From Acidiferrobacterales bacterium (lineage in GTDB: Bacteria > Pseudomonadota > Gammaproteobacteria > Acidiferrobacterales > SZUA-150), in the NCBI GenBank assembly GCA_947258385.1, contig CAMYII010000105.1, forward strand, positions 62,001-126,000: 64,000 nucleotides of DNA, written 5' to 3'. The position numbers and the translations under genes are program-made. Shown in pieces: positions 1 to 8,112 of the stretch (positions within the stretch are counted from its first letter, which is position 1; the number at the start of each line of letters is the position of its first letter). Under the pieces are notes generated by a model. That model had not been told where the DNA came from and searched no databases. It saw only the letters and a program-made list of their open reading frames with translations.

Positions 1-67
1 CATTACGTTCAACTATGAATCTACTGACAGTCCCGACTTCGTACCCACCGCCACAGGCAGCGTTTAA
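1..67 (+). CDS. cbbL: RuBisCO large subunit, C-terminal end (partial)
   Basis: Only the last 21 codons and the TAA (65-67) lie in the window, in the frame beginning at base 2. The tail reads [16 protein letters not shown] and then a few more residues. This is the C-terminal signature of red-type (form IC/ID) large subunits; green-type proteins end differently. The small-subunit gene follows 20 bp later with its own strong ribosome-binding site, as expected for a cbbLS operon. RuBisCO carboxylates ribulose-1,5-bisphosphate in the Calvin cycle. The call depends mainly on the neighbouring cbbS and cbbX, because so little of the protein is visible. Confidence 0.85.
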   Translation, partial: ITFNYESTDSPDFVPTATGSV

Positions 68-87
68 TCCATAAGGAGAACCAGATT

Positions 88-522
88 ATGATGACCAATC
101 AAGGCAATCGTATCTCCCAGGGGCAGTTTTCTTTTTTGCCGGACTTAACGGATGCGCAAATTACCGCGCAAATCAAATACGCCCTGAGCAAGGGTTGGGC
201 GTTGAGTGTTGAGTACACCGACGACCCACATCCACGTAACACTTACTGGGAAATGTTTGGCAACCCGATGTTCGATCTAAAAGATCCTGCCGGAATTATG
301 ATGGAAGTGAATAATTGTCGTAAGACCTTTCCCAATCACTATATCCGCGTCGGCGCATTTAGTTCGGTTCAGGGTGTAGAGAGTGTAACGATGTCCTACA
401 TCGTTAACCGTCCCAAGCAGGAACCGGGCTTTGGTCTGGTGCGTCAGGAAACCGAGGGTCGTACCATGCGTTACACGATCCATTCCTACGCCAGTGACAA
501 ACCGGAAGGTGAGCGCTATTAG
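88..522 (+). CDS. cbbS: RuBisCO small subunit, red-type (form IC-like)
   Basis: A 144-residue protein with the small-subunit core: [12 protein letters not shown] near residue 15, [17 protein letters not shown] near residue 43, and a C-terminal extension after residue ~110 ([17 protein letters not shown]). That C-terminal extension is typical of red-type small subunits, where it lines the central solvent channel of the L8S8 enzyme. The start is one of two tandem ATGs (88 or 91), 8-11 bases after AAGGAGA. It is followed by a strong intrinsic terminator, so cbbX downstream is probably expressed at a lower level. Red-type RuBisCO needs CbbX as activase, and that gene is next. Confidence 0.97.
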   Translation: MMTNQGNRISQGQFSFLPDLTDAQITAQIKYALSKGWALSVEYTDDPHPRNTYWEMFGNPMFDLKDPAGIMMEVNNCRKTFPNHYIRVGAFSSVQGVESVTMSYIVNRPKQEPGFGLVRQETEGRTMRYTIHSYASDKPEGERY

Positions 523-544
523 TAGTTATAGTTAAAGGAAGCAT

Positions 545-582
545 CACTGGCGGGTGAAACCATTTACCCGCCAGTGTTTTTT
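545..582 (+). terminator. Rho-independent terminator after cbbS
   Basis: A perfect 11-bp stem (CACTGGCGGGT, 545-555, paired with 566-576), a 10-base loop and six T residues (577-582). It lies 23 bp after the cbbS stop and 28 bp before the cbbX ATG, so it can attenuate read-through from cbbLS into cbbX. Confidence 0.92.
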
Positions 583-609
583 AACCTGGCGATGACCGGA
601 GCGGTGGGA

Positions 610-1569
610 ATGAACAACACTGATGAATCAAATAACAAACCAGACATGGTTGTCCTGGCGGACGATGCGCCCGTTAATCTTGAAGCAGAATTCGAGGCAT
701 CGAATGTCAAAGAAGTCCTCGATAAACTCGATCGCGAGCTGATCGGCCTAAAGCCGGTTAAAACACGCATACGCGAAATTGCCGCGTTGTTATTAGTGGA
801 TCGGTTGCGCAAACAATTTGCACTCACCTCCGAGACACCGACGCTGCATATGAATTTCACCGGCAACCCCGGTACGGGCAAGACCACCGTCGCCATGCGT
901 ATGGCTGAAATATTACATCGCCTGGGTTATGTGCGCGAAGGCCATTTGGTCTCCGTGACCCGCGATGACTTGGTAGGCCAGTACATTGGCCACACAGCAC
1001 CGAAAACGAAAGAAGTGATTAAAAAGGCCATGGGCGGCGTGTTATTTATCGACGAAGCCTATTACCTTTATAAACCGGAAAACGAACGCGACTACGGCGC
1101 GGAATCCATCGAGATATTGCTGCAGGTGATGGAAAACAATCGCGACGATCTGGTCGTGATCCTGGCCGGTTACAAAGACCGCATGGACAAGTTCTTCCAC
1201 AGTAATCCCGGTATGCGCTCGCGCATCGCACACCATATTGATTTTCCCGACTACAGCGCCAATGAACTGCTCGCCATTGCCAATCTCATGCTGGCCGATC
1301 AGAATTACCATTTTAGTCCCGATGCCGAAAAGGCCTTTCTTGAGTACATCACGCTGCGCATGAAGATGGAGCATTTTGCCAATGCCCGCTCGGTGCGTAA
1401 TGCACTGGATCGTGCGCGCCTGCGCCAAGCCAATCGCCTGTTTGCCAGTGCGAGTAAATTACTCAACAAAGTTGACCTGATGACCATTGAGGCCGAAGAC
1501 ATTTTGGCCAGCCGGGTATTCCAGGAAGGAAAACTCGATAGTGAACCCGCTGGAGTTAAGCGGCCCTAA
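610..1569 (+). CDS. cbbX: Red-type RuBisCO activase CbbX (AAA+ ATPase)
   Basis: An AAA+ ATPase of about 319 residues that remodels inhibited red-type RuBisCO by pulling on the large-subunit C-terminus to release tight-binding sugar phosphates. Visible are Walker A (GNPGTGKTT, near residue 95), Walker B ([11 protein letters not shown], near residue 145), a pore-loop-like stretch ([16 protein letters not shown]) between them, and an arginine-finger region (NPGMRSRI). An in-frame GTG at 574 would lie inside the terminator hairpin, so the ATG at 610, preceded by GGAG (598-601), is the better start. Its position directly after cbbS is the standard arrangement for red-type operons. Confidence 0.97.
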   Translation: MNNTDESNNKPDMVVLADDAPVNLEAEFEASNVKEVLDKLDRELIGLKPVKTRIREIAALLLVDRLRKQFALTSETPTLHMNFTGNPGTGKTTVAMRMAEILHRLGYVREGHLVSVTRDDLVGQYIGHTAPKTKEVIKKAMGGVLFIDEAYYLYKPENERDYGAESIEILLQVMENNRDDLVVILAGYKDRMDKFFHSNPGMRSRIAHHIDFPDYSANELLAIANLMLADQNYHFSPDAEKAFLEYITLRMKMEHFANARSVRNALDRARLRQANRLFASASKLLNKVDLMTIEAEDILASRVFQEGKLDSEPAGVKRP

Positions 1570-1601
1570 CTTAAGCACACACCGGATCGGGAGATGCAGT
1601 G

Positions 1602-1982
1602 ATGACTCATAATGTCGAATTGCCCCCGATGCGCATATTGCCAAAGGAGATTGAAGCGACGACGTTCAATCTGGTCCGACTGGCGTTACTTCGCGTGGCC
1701 GATCCGCTGCGCGTCAGTTTAACAGATCATCGCTGTCTGGATGTTATCCTGAGCCAGCAACAATGGTTGTGTGTCGACTCCTGCGCCGAAGACCAACCGA
1801 TACTGGCATGGCGCGAATTCGACATGCATCACCGTGATGCCTTACACCAGCCGATTAACTGCAAGCTTTATCTGTATCACATGCACGCCGGTTTGGTGAT
1901 GGGCACGGCACGGGATTGCTTGGCACAGGTACTGACCGATTTATTACATGAACACACAAACAAGAAAACAGAGGAGACTTGA
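1602..1982 (+). CDS. Uncharacterised 126-residue protein of the CBB cluster
   Basis: I do not recognise this family. The start is the ATG at 1602, with GGGAG (1589-1593) eight bases upstream; a GTG at 1599 is the alternative. The protein has no signal peptide or membrane segment. It contains four cysteines and a histidine-containing stretch near residue 75 (FDMHHRDALHQP), so metal binding is possible but unproven. Its stop (1980-1982) falls between the Shine-Dalgarno and ATG of the aldolase gene, which implies translational coupling and a CBB-linked function. Codon use looks like that of its neighbours. Confidence 0.8.
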   Translation: MTHNVELPPMRILPKEIEATTFNLVRLALLRVADPLRVSLTDHRCLDVILSQQQWLCVDSCAEDQPILAWREFDMHHRDALHQPINCKLYLYHMHAGLVMGTARDCLAQVLTDLLHEHTNKKTEET

Positions 1983-1984
1983 TC

Positions 1985-3211
1985 ATGCCTTTAGTGAATA
2001 TGCGCGACATGTTGGATCATGCCTATCGAAACGGTTATGCCGTCGGTGGTTTTGATTTAGTGAGTCTTGATTTTCTCGAGGCCATCATCGGCGCCGCGGA
2101 AAAAACACGCTCACCGGTCATCCTGTCCCTCGCCGAATCGCATTTTGAATATTACGATTTTGAACTGGCCATGGCCGCGGCAGAACATGCGGCCAAACGT
2201 GCCGCTGTGCCAGTGGCGATCCATCTCGATCACGGCGCATCTTATGAATCTGCTGTACAAGCGATTAATACCGGTTGTAACGGTGTCATGGTCGATGCTT
2301 CACAGTTGGCTTTCCCGGCCAATGTCTCAGCAACACAGAAGGTGGTCAACATGGCACATGCCTGCGGTGTCCCGGTCGAAGGTGAATTGGGCTATGTCGC
2401 CGGTGTCGAAGGTGAAGATGCTGAGAAGCATCCCGGTGATGTAATCTACACCTCGGTCGAGGAAGCCAGAGCTTACGTCGAACGCACCAAAGTTGATTTT
2501 CTTGCCGTGTCGATCGGTACGGTGCATGGCCGCATGCGTGGGCGGCCCAAACTGGATTTTGATCGACTCAAACGGATCAATGAAGCTGTTAAGATTCCCC
2601 TGGTCATACACGGGGGCACGGGCTTGTCGGACGAGCAATTTCACAAATTAATTACCAATGGCGTGGCGAAAATTAATTACTACACCGCCCTGGCCGATGC
2701 TGCAGCAAGCGCCATGCGCAAGAATATGGCAAATGACACCAAGGGTGGATACACGCATATGATCCACGGTGTACGCGATGCCATCCGTAGCGAAGTCGAA
2801 CGCTGCATGATCAATTGGGGTTCCGCTGGGCGCGCTGCCGAGGTATTAGCCCGCTGCCAGAGCTGGCAACCGGTACAACACGTGATTATTTACAATGTCG
2901 ACAACATCAGTAATGACCATGTTGAAACGGTGATGAATCGGGGTCAGGCCGTGCTGAGTAAAATTCCGGGTGTAAGACGTGTCATCACCGGAACGGCTGT
3001 ACAGGAAAATTCAAAATATAAGTTTTGCTGGCTAATCGAGTTCGTATATAAGACTGTCATTGAGAGCTACCGTGATCACATCGATCATGTTACTTTTGCC
3101 AACGAACTGTTTAGACCGATCGCAAGCAACCGCATCAGTATTGATTTTATGCAAAGCACTGCCAGTCCCAATACTGAACATCTGCAGCACGATATTCGTG
3201 CCAGTGCCTGA
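1985..3211 (+). CDS. Class II fructose-bisphosphate aldolase fused to a C-terminal Dabb domain
   Basis: Residues 1-285 form a class II (zinc) aldolase: HLDHG near residue 82, GELGYVAGVEGE near 135, SIGTVHGRM near 175, IPLVIHGGTGLSD near 205 and the phosphate-binding NGVAKINYYT near 225. The enzyme condenses dihydroxyacetone phosphate with glyceraldehyde-3-phosphate (or erythrose-4-phosphate) in the Calvin cycle. From about residue 297 a second module begins (VQHVIIYNVD, ending RISIDF near 388) that has the pattern of a Dabb alpha/beta-barrel domain (dimeric ferredoxin-like fold). The ATG at 1985 has GAGGAG 8 bases upstream; an in-frame TTG at 1979 is less likely. The fusion is unusual. Aldolase function is well supported; the role of the extra domain is unknown. 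Confidence 0.9.
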   Translation: MPLVNMRDMLDHAYRNGYAVGGFDLVSLDFLEAIIGAAEKTRSPVILSLAESHFEYYDFELAMAAAEHAAKRAAVPVAIHLDHGASYESAVQAINTGCNGVMVDASQLAFPANVSATQKVVNMAHACGVPVEGELGYVAGVEGEDAEKHPGDVIYTSVEEARAYVERTKVDFLAVSIGTVHGRMRGRPKLDFDRLKRINEAVKIPLVIHGGTGLSDEQFHKLITNGVAKINYYTALADAAASAMRKNMANDTKGGYTHMIHGVRDAIRSEVERCMINWGSAGRAAEVLARCQSWQPVQHVIIYNVDNISNDHVETVMNRGQAVLSKIPGVRRVITGTAVQENSKYKFCWLIEFVYKTVIESYRDHIDHVTFANELFRPIASNRISIDFMQSTASPNTEHLQHDIRASA

Positions 3212-3338
3212 CAAAAAAATCTGGAAATGTATCTGCCAACAACATGAAACGACTTAAACCATTACTTATAACTCGCTCGACCTGATTCAGGACATCGGTC
3301 TCATCATCATCGCCTTCGCAACGGTCATTGCTATCGGC

Positions 3339-3638
3339 ATGGAAGTGTTCACAATGATACAGGCGCGGGTCGTCACGCTGGCGGATCTGCTGTTATCGTT
3401 CATTTATCTGGAAGTGCTGGCAATGGTCGCCATCTATCTGAAGTCCGGAAAATTACCAATACACATCCCGCTCTACATTGCTATCGTTGCCCTGGTACGC
3501 TATTTAATTCGGGACATGAAAGATATGTACCAGTGGCGGATGTTGGCGGTGGCGGGTGCCGCTTTGATCCTGGCCTTGACTGTGTTCGCCATTCGTTACG
3601 GTCATGTACATTTCCCATACGAAAAAGATGCAGACTAG
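3339..3638 (+). CDS. PsiE-family membrane protein, 5' end disrupted or non-AUG
   Basis: A small membrane protein with at least three hydrophobic segments and the PsiE-like stretch VTLADLLLSFIYLEVLAM. PsiE is a phosphate-starvation-inducible membrane protein of unknown biochemical role. The first ATG in frame is at 3339, but recognisable sequence continues upstream in the same frame (LDLIQDIGLIIIAFATVIAIG, from about 3276) back to a stop at 3255, with no ATG, GTG or TTG. An ATG at 3244 lies in another frame and ends after 13 codons. Either a one-base frameshift near 3260-3275 has broken the gene, the assembly has an error, or a rare start (CTG 3282) is used. It lies about 130 bp after the aldolase gene on the same strand. 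Confidence 0.65.
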   Translation: MEVFTMIQARVVTLADLLLSFIYLEVLAMVAIYLKSGKLPIHIPLYIAIVALVRYLIRDMKDMYQWRMLAVAGAALILALTVFAIRYGHVHFPYEKDAD

Positions 3639-3642
3639 TCAG

Positions 3643-3664
3643 AGCCTGTTTCTTTAATCAGGCT
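3643..3664. terminator. Short hairpin between convergent genes
   Basis: AGCCTG (3643-3648) pairs with CAGGCT (3659-3664) across a 10-base loop. It lies between the plus-strand psiE-like gene and the end of the minus-strand kinase remnant. The stem is only 6 bp and the following T tract is short, so it is a weak terminator candidate. Confidence 0.3.
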
Positions 3665-4236
3665 GTTTGCCGAATCGACTTGTTGTTTTGTTCCATCGTT
3701 AGAATATTATAAGCCTGTGCCAGTACGGTTTCATCGCCGACGTTACCGGGAAAGATCACCACCGGCAGTTCCGGAAAGCGTTGATGATCGGCCGGACAAC
3801 GAATCACTGAGCAACCGGTCAGGATTTACCCAAGCACACGCGATTGCTTCAACTTCAAGCCGCTACTTAAAACGTCATTGGACGTGATGCCACTCTTGCT
3901 GATCAAAAATCCAATCGTCTTGGGTAAACGACGCACCAGATCCATTAAAAAAGCTGAGACCCGTTCACCAAACGCAAGCCGCTCTGCCTGTGATGGAAAC
4001 TGTATTTCAGTGCGCGAGGTGCAAATCGCGACCGTTTTACCGCGTGCATGTGCGTCATCGACTTGCGCGATAATAGTGCTTGCAATGTTTGCCACCGTCT
4101 GCGCCCATGTCAACGTGTTAGTGATATTAAATTTTGCCACATCGATTTGTACCGATACGACATATGCGCCGCGAACAGCGGGTAGTGCTACGCGAGATGG
4201 TGTATTCGTACAGTCTATCGATTTACCGGCGAATCA
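3658..4236 (-). pseudogene. Remnant of an OtnK-type four-carbon acid sugar kinase (C-terminal nucleotide-binding domain)
   Basis: Read on the minus strand, the translation matches the C-terminal nucleotide-binding domain of the DUF1537/OtnK kinases: GAYVVSVQID, then GKTVAICTSR, then FLISKSGITSNDVLSSGL, RVLG, and VVIFPGNVGDETVLAQAY. A TAA interrupts the frame right after RVLG (about 3828-3830), where the family usually has a residue such as Gln. The frame is closed upstream by a TGA at 4234-4236, and the whole N-terminal substrate-binding domain is missing. These kinases phosphorylate acid sugars such as erythronate or threonate. The gene is almost certainly non-functional. The remaining 46 bases up to guaA's stop show nothing. 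Confidence 0.75.
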
Positions 4237-4282
4237 CGAAACCTGGCCCGAAGACGCTGTTGAAAAAAAACGATTCCTCTCT

Positions 4283-5881
4283 TCATTCCCACTCAATCGT
4301 GGCAGGCGGCTTGCCGGAAATATCATAAACGACCCGGCTGACACCCCGGACCTCATTGATGATACGGGTGGAAATGGTGCCGAGTATGTCATAGGGGATA
4401 TGCGACCAGTTGGCCGTCATGAAATCGACCGTCTCCACCGCACGAATGGCCACGACATATTCATAGGCACGGCTGTCGCCGACGACGCCGACTGATTTCA
4501 CGGGCAGAAACACCGTGAAGGCCTGGCTGATATGATCGTAAAGACCGTGACGATACAGCTCTTCCATGTAAATGGCATCGGCCTGACGCAACAGCTCGGC
4601 GTATTCTTTTTTTACCTCACCGAGGATCCGCACCCCGAGACCCGGCCCCGGGAACGGATGCCGGTAGACCATCTTGTGCGGCAGCCCCAGCGCATCACCG
4701 ATGTTCCTGACCTCATCCTTGAATAATTCGCGCAACGGCTCGAGCAGCTTCAGATGCATGTGCTCGGGCAGACCGCCGACATTGTGATGCGATTTTATGA
4801 CATGCGCCATGCCGTATTTGCTGCTGGCCGACTCGATGACATCGGGATAGATGGTACCCTGTGCGAGCCACCTGGCGTTGCGGATCTCGGCCGCCTCTTC
4901 TTCGAAAATCTCAATGAACTTGCGCCCGATGATCTTGCGCTCCTCTTCCGGGTCCTGCACACCGTGCAGGGCACCGAGAAACCGCTCCTCGGCGTCAACG
5001 CGTATGACTTTGACCCCCATGTGTTCGGCGAAGGCATCCATGACCTCGTCGCCCTCTTGCAACCGCAGCAGGCCGTTATCGACGAAGATGCAGGTCAGCT
5101 GATCGCCGATCGCCTGATGCAGCAGCGCCGCGACGACAGAGGAGTCCACGCCTCCTGAAAGCCCAAGGATCACCTCGTCATCGCCGACCTGTGAGCGTGC
5201 CGAGTGAACAATGTCCTCGATAATATTGCCCGGCGTCCACAAGGCCGCACAACCGCACACATCGTGCACAAAGCGCTCCAGGATCGCCTTGCCCTGGCGG
5301 GTATGGGTCACCTCGGGATGAAACTGCAGACCGTAGAAATGCCGCGTCTCGTCGGCTATAGCGGCGAGCGGCGCATTCTCGCTGCCGGCGATGACCTTGA
5401 AGCCCGGTGGCAGCCGTGTCACGCGGTCACCGTGGCTCATCCATACGTCCAGCAGCGAACGGTTATCCTCGTCACGCTGGTCCTCCACACCGGCGAACAG
5501 GGCCGAGGGCTCCCGGAGCGCGACACGCGCGTAACCGAACTCGCGCCTCGCCGAGGTCTCTACCTCCCCCCCCAGTTGCGCCGCCATGGCCTGCATCCCG
5601 TAACAGATACCCAGCACCGGAACGCCCAGATCAAAGACCGCCTGCGGCACCCGGGGCGTCTGCGACAAGGTGACCGATTCCGGGCCGCCGGACAATATGA
5701 CACCACGCGGCGCGAATCCCAGGATATGCTCTTCTGCCACATCAAAGGGTTGTATCTCGCAATAGACACGGGCCTCCCGCACGCGGCGCGCGATCAACTG
5801 GGTGTACTGGGAACCGAAATCCAGCACCAGTATACGATCGGCATGGGGATTAAAGTTGGGACTGGGGTTGAGATCCTGCAT
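4283..5881 (-). CDS. guaA: GMP synthase (glutamine-hydrolysing)
   Basis: A 532-residue cytosolic enzyme that converts XMP, glutamine and ATP to GMP. The N-terminal class I glutamine amidotransferase has the catalytic cysteine in GICYGMQ (near residue 95) and His/Glu in FHPEVTHT. The central PP-loop ATP pyrophosphatase has LSGGVDSSV (near 240). The C-terminal dimerisation domain ends in the family-typical PPATIEWE. Length is close to the usual ~525. The start ATG has no visible Shine-Dalgarno. It follows guaB after 86 bp on the same strand, the classic guaBA operon of guanine nucleotide synthesis. Confidence 0.98.
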   Translation of the reverse strand: MQDLNPSPNFNPHADRILVLDFGSQYTQLIARRVREARVYCEIQPFDVAEEHILGFAPRGVILSGGPESVTLSQTPRVPQAVFDLGVPVLGICYGMQAMAAQLGGEVETSARREFGYARVALREPSALFAGVEDQRDEDNRSLLDVWMSHGDRVTRLPPGFKVIAGSENAPLAAIADETRHFYGLQFHPEVTHTRQGKAILERFVHDVCGCAALWTPGNIIEDIVHSARSQVGDDEVILGLSGGVDSSVVAALLHQAIGDQLTCIFVDNGLLRLQEGDEVMDAFAEHMGVKVIRVDAEERFLGALHGVQDPEEERKIIGRKFIEIFEEEAAEIRNARWLAQGTIYPDVIESASSKYGMAHVIKSHHNVGGLPEHMHLKLLEPLRELFKDEVRNIGDALGLPHKMVYRHPFPGPGLGVRILGEVKKEYAELLRQADAIYMEELYRHGLYDHISQAFTVFLPVKSVGVVGDSRAYEYVVAIRAVETVDFMTANWSHIPYDILGTISTRIINEVRGVSRVVYDISGKPPATIEWE

Positions 5882-5967
5882 AGGGGGAATCAGTTTTATA
5901 TCGCGATTTCGAAGGTTGCGGGAAGCGCCAACGCAAGCCGCACGCTCATCTGAGTTGTCATGAACCT

Positions 5968-7425
5968 CTATCGTTGATAATTGGGGGCTTCTTTCGTAAT
6001 CGCGACATCATGCACATGGCTTTCCTGGATACCGGCATTGGTGATCCGGACAAACGTTGCCTTTGTCCGCAGCGCCTGCAGCTCCGCGCAGCCCGTGTAT
6101 CCCATGGCTGAACGCAGGCCGCCGGTGAGCTGGTGAATGATGTTCACCATGGGCCCCTTATAGGGTACCCGGCCTTCCACGCCTTCGGGCACCAGCTTCT
6201 CAGGACCTTGCACACCTTCCTGAAAATAGCGGTCACTGGATCCCTCCGCCATCGCTCCGAGCGAACCCATGCCGCGGTAGGTCTTATAGGAGCGACCCTG
6301 ATACAGCACGACCTCGCCCGGCGCTTCATCCGTCCCGGCCAGCATACTGCCCATCATCACGCTGTGGGCCCCCGCGGCAATGGCCTTGGCGACATCGCCG
6401 GAATAGCGGATGCCCCCATCGGAGATCAGCGGAACACCGGTGCCCGCCAGCGCCTGCGCCACGTTGTCGATCGCGGTGACCTGGGGGACGCCGACACCGG
6501 CGATCATGCGGGTGGTGCAGATCGAGCCGGGACCGATGCCCACTTTCACCGCGTCGGCGCCGGCTTCGACCAGCGCCTTCGCCGCCTCGCCCGTGGCGAT
6601 ATTGCCGCCGATGACCTGGACGTCCGGATAGTGTTTCTTCACCCATCTGATGCGGTCCAGCACCCCCTGCGAATGCCCGTGGGCGGTATCGACCACGAGG
6701 ACATCGACCTCGGATTGTACCAGCCTATCAACCCGCTCTTCGGTTCCCTGGCCCACACCGACCGCCGCACCGACCAGCAGGCGCTCCTTGCTGTCCTTGA
6801 GCGACAGCGGGTGTTCCCTGGATTTCTGGATATCCTTGACCGTAATCAGACCCTTGAGGCCGAAGTGCTCGTCCACGACCGGGATCTTTTCGATACGATG
6901 CTCATGCAACAACCGCAGCACTTCCTCGCGCGCGGCCCCCTCCTTCACCGTCACCAACCGCTCCTTGGGGGTCATGATCTGGCTCACCGGCTCATCGAAA
7001 CGGGTCGCGAAGCGGAGATCGCGACTGGTCACGATGCCGACGAGCTTGTCACCTTCGGTCACGGGCACGCCGGAGATATCATGCGCCTGGGTCAATTCCA
7101 GCACCGTGCGGATGGTGTCGTTGGGATGCGTGGTGATCGGACTGGTGATGATACCGCTTTCGAATTTTTTAACCCGGCGGACCTCGTCGGCCTGCTGTTC
7201 CGGGCTCACGTTCTTGTGAATGATGCCGATTCCGCCCTCCTGGGCCAGGCAAATCGCGGTCCGCGACTCCGTCACCGTGTCCATGGCCGCTGATAAAAGC
7301 GGGATATTCAGGGTGATCTCGCGCGTTAAGGGGGTTTTCAGATCGACATCCCGCGGCAGCACAGTGGAGTGGGCGGGGACCAGCAGGACGTCGTCAAATG
7401 TCAGCGCATCTTGGGTAATCTTCAT
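5968..7425 (-). CDS. guaB: Inosine-5'-monophosphate dehydrogenase
   Basis: A 485-residue enzyme catalysing the NAD-dependent oxidation of IMP to XMP, the committed step of GMP synthesis. It is a (beta/alpha)8 barrel interrupted by two CBS domains (about residues 95-200). The catalytic loop GPGSICTTR (near 300) carries the active cysteine, and the phosphate site DGGIRYSGD and flap region [10 protein letters not shown] are intact. No Shine-Dalgarno precedes the ATG. Instead a consensus TATAAT lies six bases upstream, so the mRNA may be leaderless. It is followed by guaA. Confidence 0.98.
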   Translation of the reverse strand: MKITQDALTFDDVLLVPAHSTVLPRDVDLKTPLTREITLNIPLLSAAMDTVTESRTAICLAQEGGIGIIHKNVSPEQQADEVRRVKKFESGIITSPITTHPNDTIRTVLELTQAHDISGVPVTEGDKLVGIVTSRDLRFATRFDEPVSQIMTPKERLVTVKEGAAREEVLRLLHEHRIEKIPVVDEHFGLKGLITVKDIQKSREHPLSLKDSKERLLVGAAVGVGQGTEERVDRLVQSEVDVLVVDTAHGHSQGVLDRIRWVKKHYPDVQVIGGNIATGEAAKALVEAGADAVKVGIGPGSICTTRMIAGVGVPQVTAIDNVAQALAGTGVPLISDGGIRYSGDVAKAIAAGAHSVMMGSMLAGTDEAPGEVVLYQGRSYKTYRGMGSLGAMAEGSSDRYFQEGVQGPEKLVPEGVEGRVPYKGPMVNIIHQLTGGLRSAMGYTGCAELQALRTKATFVRITNAGIQESHVHDVAITKEAPNYQR

Positions 7426-7430
7426 GCCGT

Positions 7431-7460
7431 ATTATATCGAACGGAGCCACATCAGGTAAA
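7431..7460 (-). promoter_or_regulatory. Candidate guaBA promoter immediately before the start codon
   Basis: On the minus strand a perfect TATAAT (7436-7431) is preceded at 18 bp by TTTACC (7460-7455, 4/6 match to TTGACA). The guaB ATG (7425) begins six bases after the -10 box, so transcription would start at or next to the AUG. That fits the lack of a ribosome-binding site. Confidence 0.5.
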
Positions 7461-7516
7461 CCGCACCCCTAAAAACCATAGGGGGTTTGGCCCGATCGCT
7501 AGCCGCCGGGACCTCT

Positions 7517-7552
7517 GGGGGGGGGGGGGGGGGGGGGAATGGGGGGGGGGGG
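7517..7552. repeat. Poly-G region (G21-AAT-G12)
   Basis: Twenty-one consecutive G residues (7517-7537), AAT, then twelve more G residues. It lies in the gap between the divergent guaB and small lipoprotein genes. This could be a real homopolymer (slippage-prone, G-quadruplex-forming) or a sequencing/assembly artefact. The rest of this gap (7426-7689) holds only the promoter candidates listed separately. Confidence 0.9.
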
Positions 7553-7620
7553 AATAAAGCCGCGCGCGGTCACGTCTTAACGCTGGCACGATTCACCAGA
7601 CCCAACACCTGGGCCACATC

Positions 7621-7649
7621 TTGACGCCGGCCGGTTTGTGATTTAGGGT
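7621..7649 (+). promoter_or_regulatory. Weak candidate promoter for the small lipoprotein gene
   Basis: TTGACG (7621-7626) and TAGGGT (7644-7649) are spaced by 17 bp, 41 bp before the ATG at 7690. The -35 is close to consensus but the -10 matches at only three positions. Confidence 0.3.
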
Positions 7650-7689
7650 CTTACAAAATTTCACCGATCCCACAGGAGGAGATGTTTTA

Positions 7690-8034
7690 ATGCGAAAAAT
7701 ACTACTCACGGCCGCAGTGGCCGTCGCGCTCAGCGGCTGCGTGACTTATGACAAACTTGCCAAAGAAACCAACGATCTGATCGCACAGGCGGAAACGGAG
7801 ATCAAGGCCGCCAATAAGGCGGAATACCTGTGGCGTGATACGGAAAAATTCCTGAAGGACGCGCAAAAGACCATCGCAGCGGCCAAAAAGGCCAATGCCG
7901 CCGGTGACAGCGCGAAGGCCAAGGAACTGGCCGGGAAGGCCAAGGGCCTGGCTGCCAAAGCCCGTGACCAGGCGTTGATGGCCCAACAGCAGGCGAAGGA
8001 TAATGCCAACGCGGTCCCGCGTTACCCGAATTGA
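7690..8034 (+). CDS. Small lipoprotein, SoxXA-binding protein (SoxK)-like
   Basis: A 114-residue lipoprotein: signal peptide with lipobox LSGC (Cys near residue 17), then a highly helical, Ala/Lys-rich body with WRDTEKFLKDAQKTI near residue 52 and repeated KAKELAGKAKG segments, ending in PRYPN. The WRDT...L..A pattern and overall size resemble SoxK/SAXB, the lipoprotein partner of the thiosulfate-oxidising cytochrome SoxXA, and more loosely DUF4398 and Lpp-like envelope lipoproteins. No other sox gene lies in the window, so the functional call is tentative. The ribosome-binding site AGGAGGAG is very strong, and a terminator follows, so this is a monocistronic and probably highly translated gene. 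Confidence 0.75.
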   Translation: MRKILLTAAVAVALSGCVTYDKLAKETNDLIAQAETEIKAANKAEYLWRDTEKFLKDAQKTIAAAKKANAAGDSAKAKELAGKAKGLAAKARDQALMAQQQAKDNANAVPRYPN

Positions 8035-8059
8035 GGAACCATCCCTTTCGGGTCAAACG

Positions 8060-8085
8060 AGCCGGGTGCACGCCCGGCTTTTTTT
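8060..8085 (+). terminator. Rho-independent terminator after the lipoprotein gene
   Basis: AGCCGGG (8060-8066) pairs with CCCGGCT (8073-8079) over a 6-base loop, and the stem runs into seven T residues (8079-8085). It starts 25 bp after the lipoprotein stop. Confidence 0.88.
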
Positions 8086-8112
8086 GTCCGGGCGAAACGC
8101 TAGAATCTCCAA

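Noticed and set aside
574-609. Upstream GTG start for cbbX
   Set aside because: It lies inside the 3' arm of a perfect terminator hairpin, has no ribosome-binding site, and the extra residues are not part of CbbX.
5204-5953. 249-codon plus-strand ORF over the guaA 5' half
   Set aside because: Shadow of guaA; no family resemblance.
6133-7293. 386-codon plus-strand ORF
   Set aside because: It is fully antisense to guaB, whose protein is intact and conserved; its own translation (His/Arg/Gly-rich) matches no family and reflects GC-rich codon shadowing.
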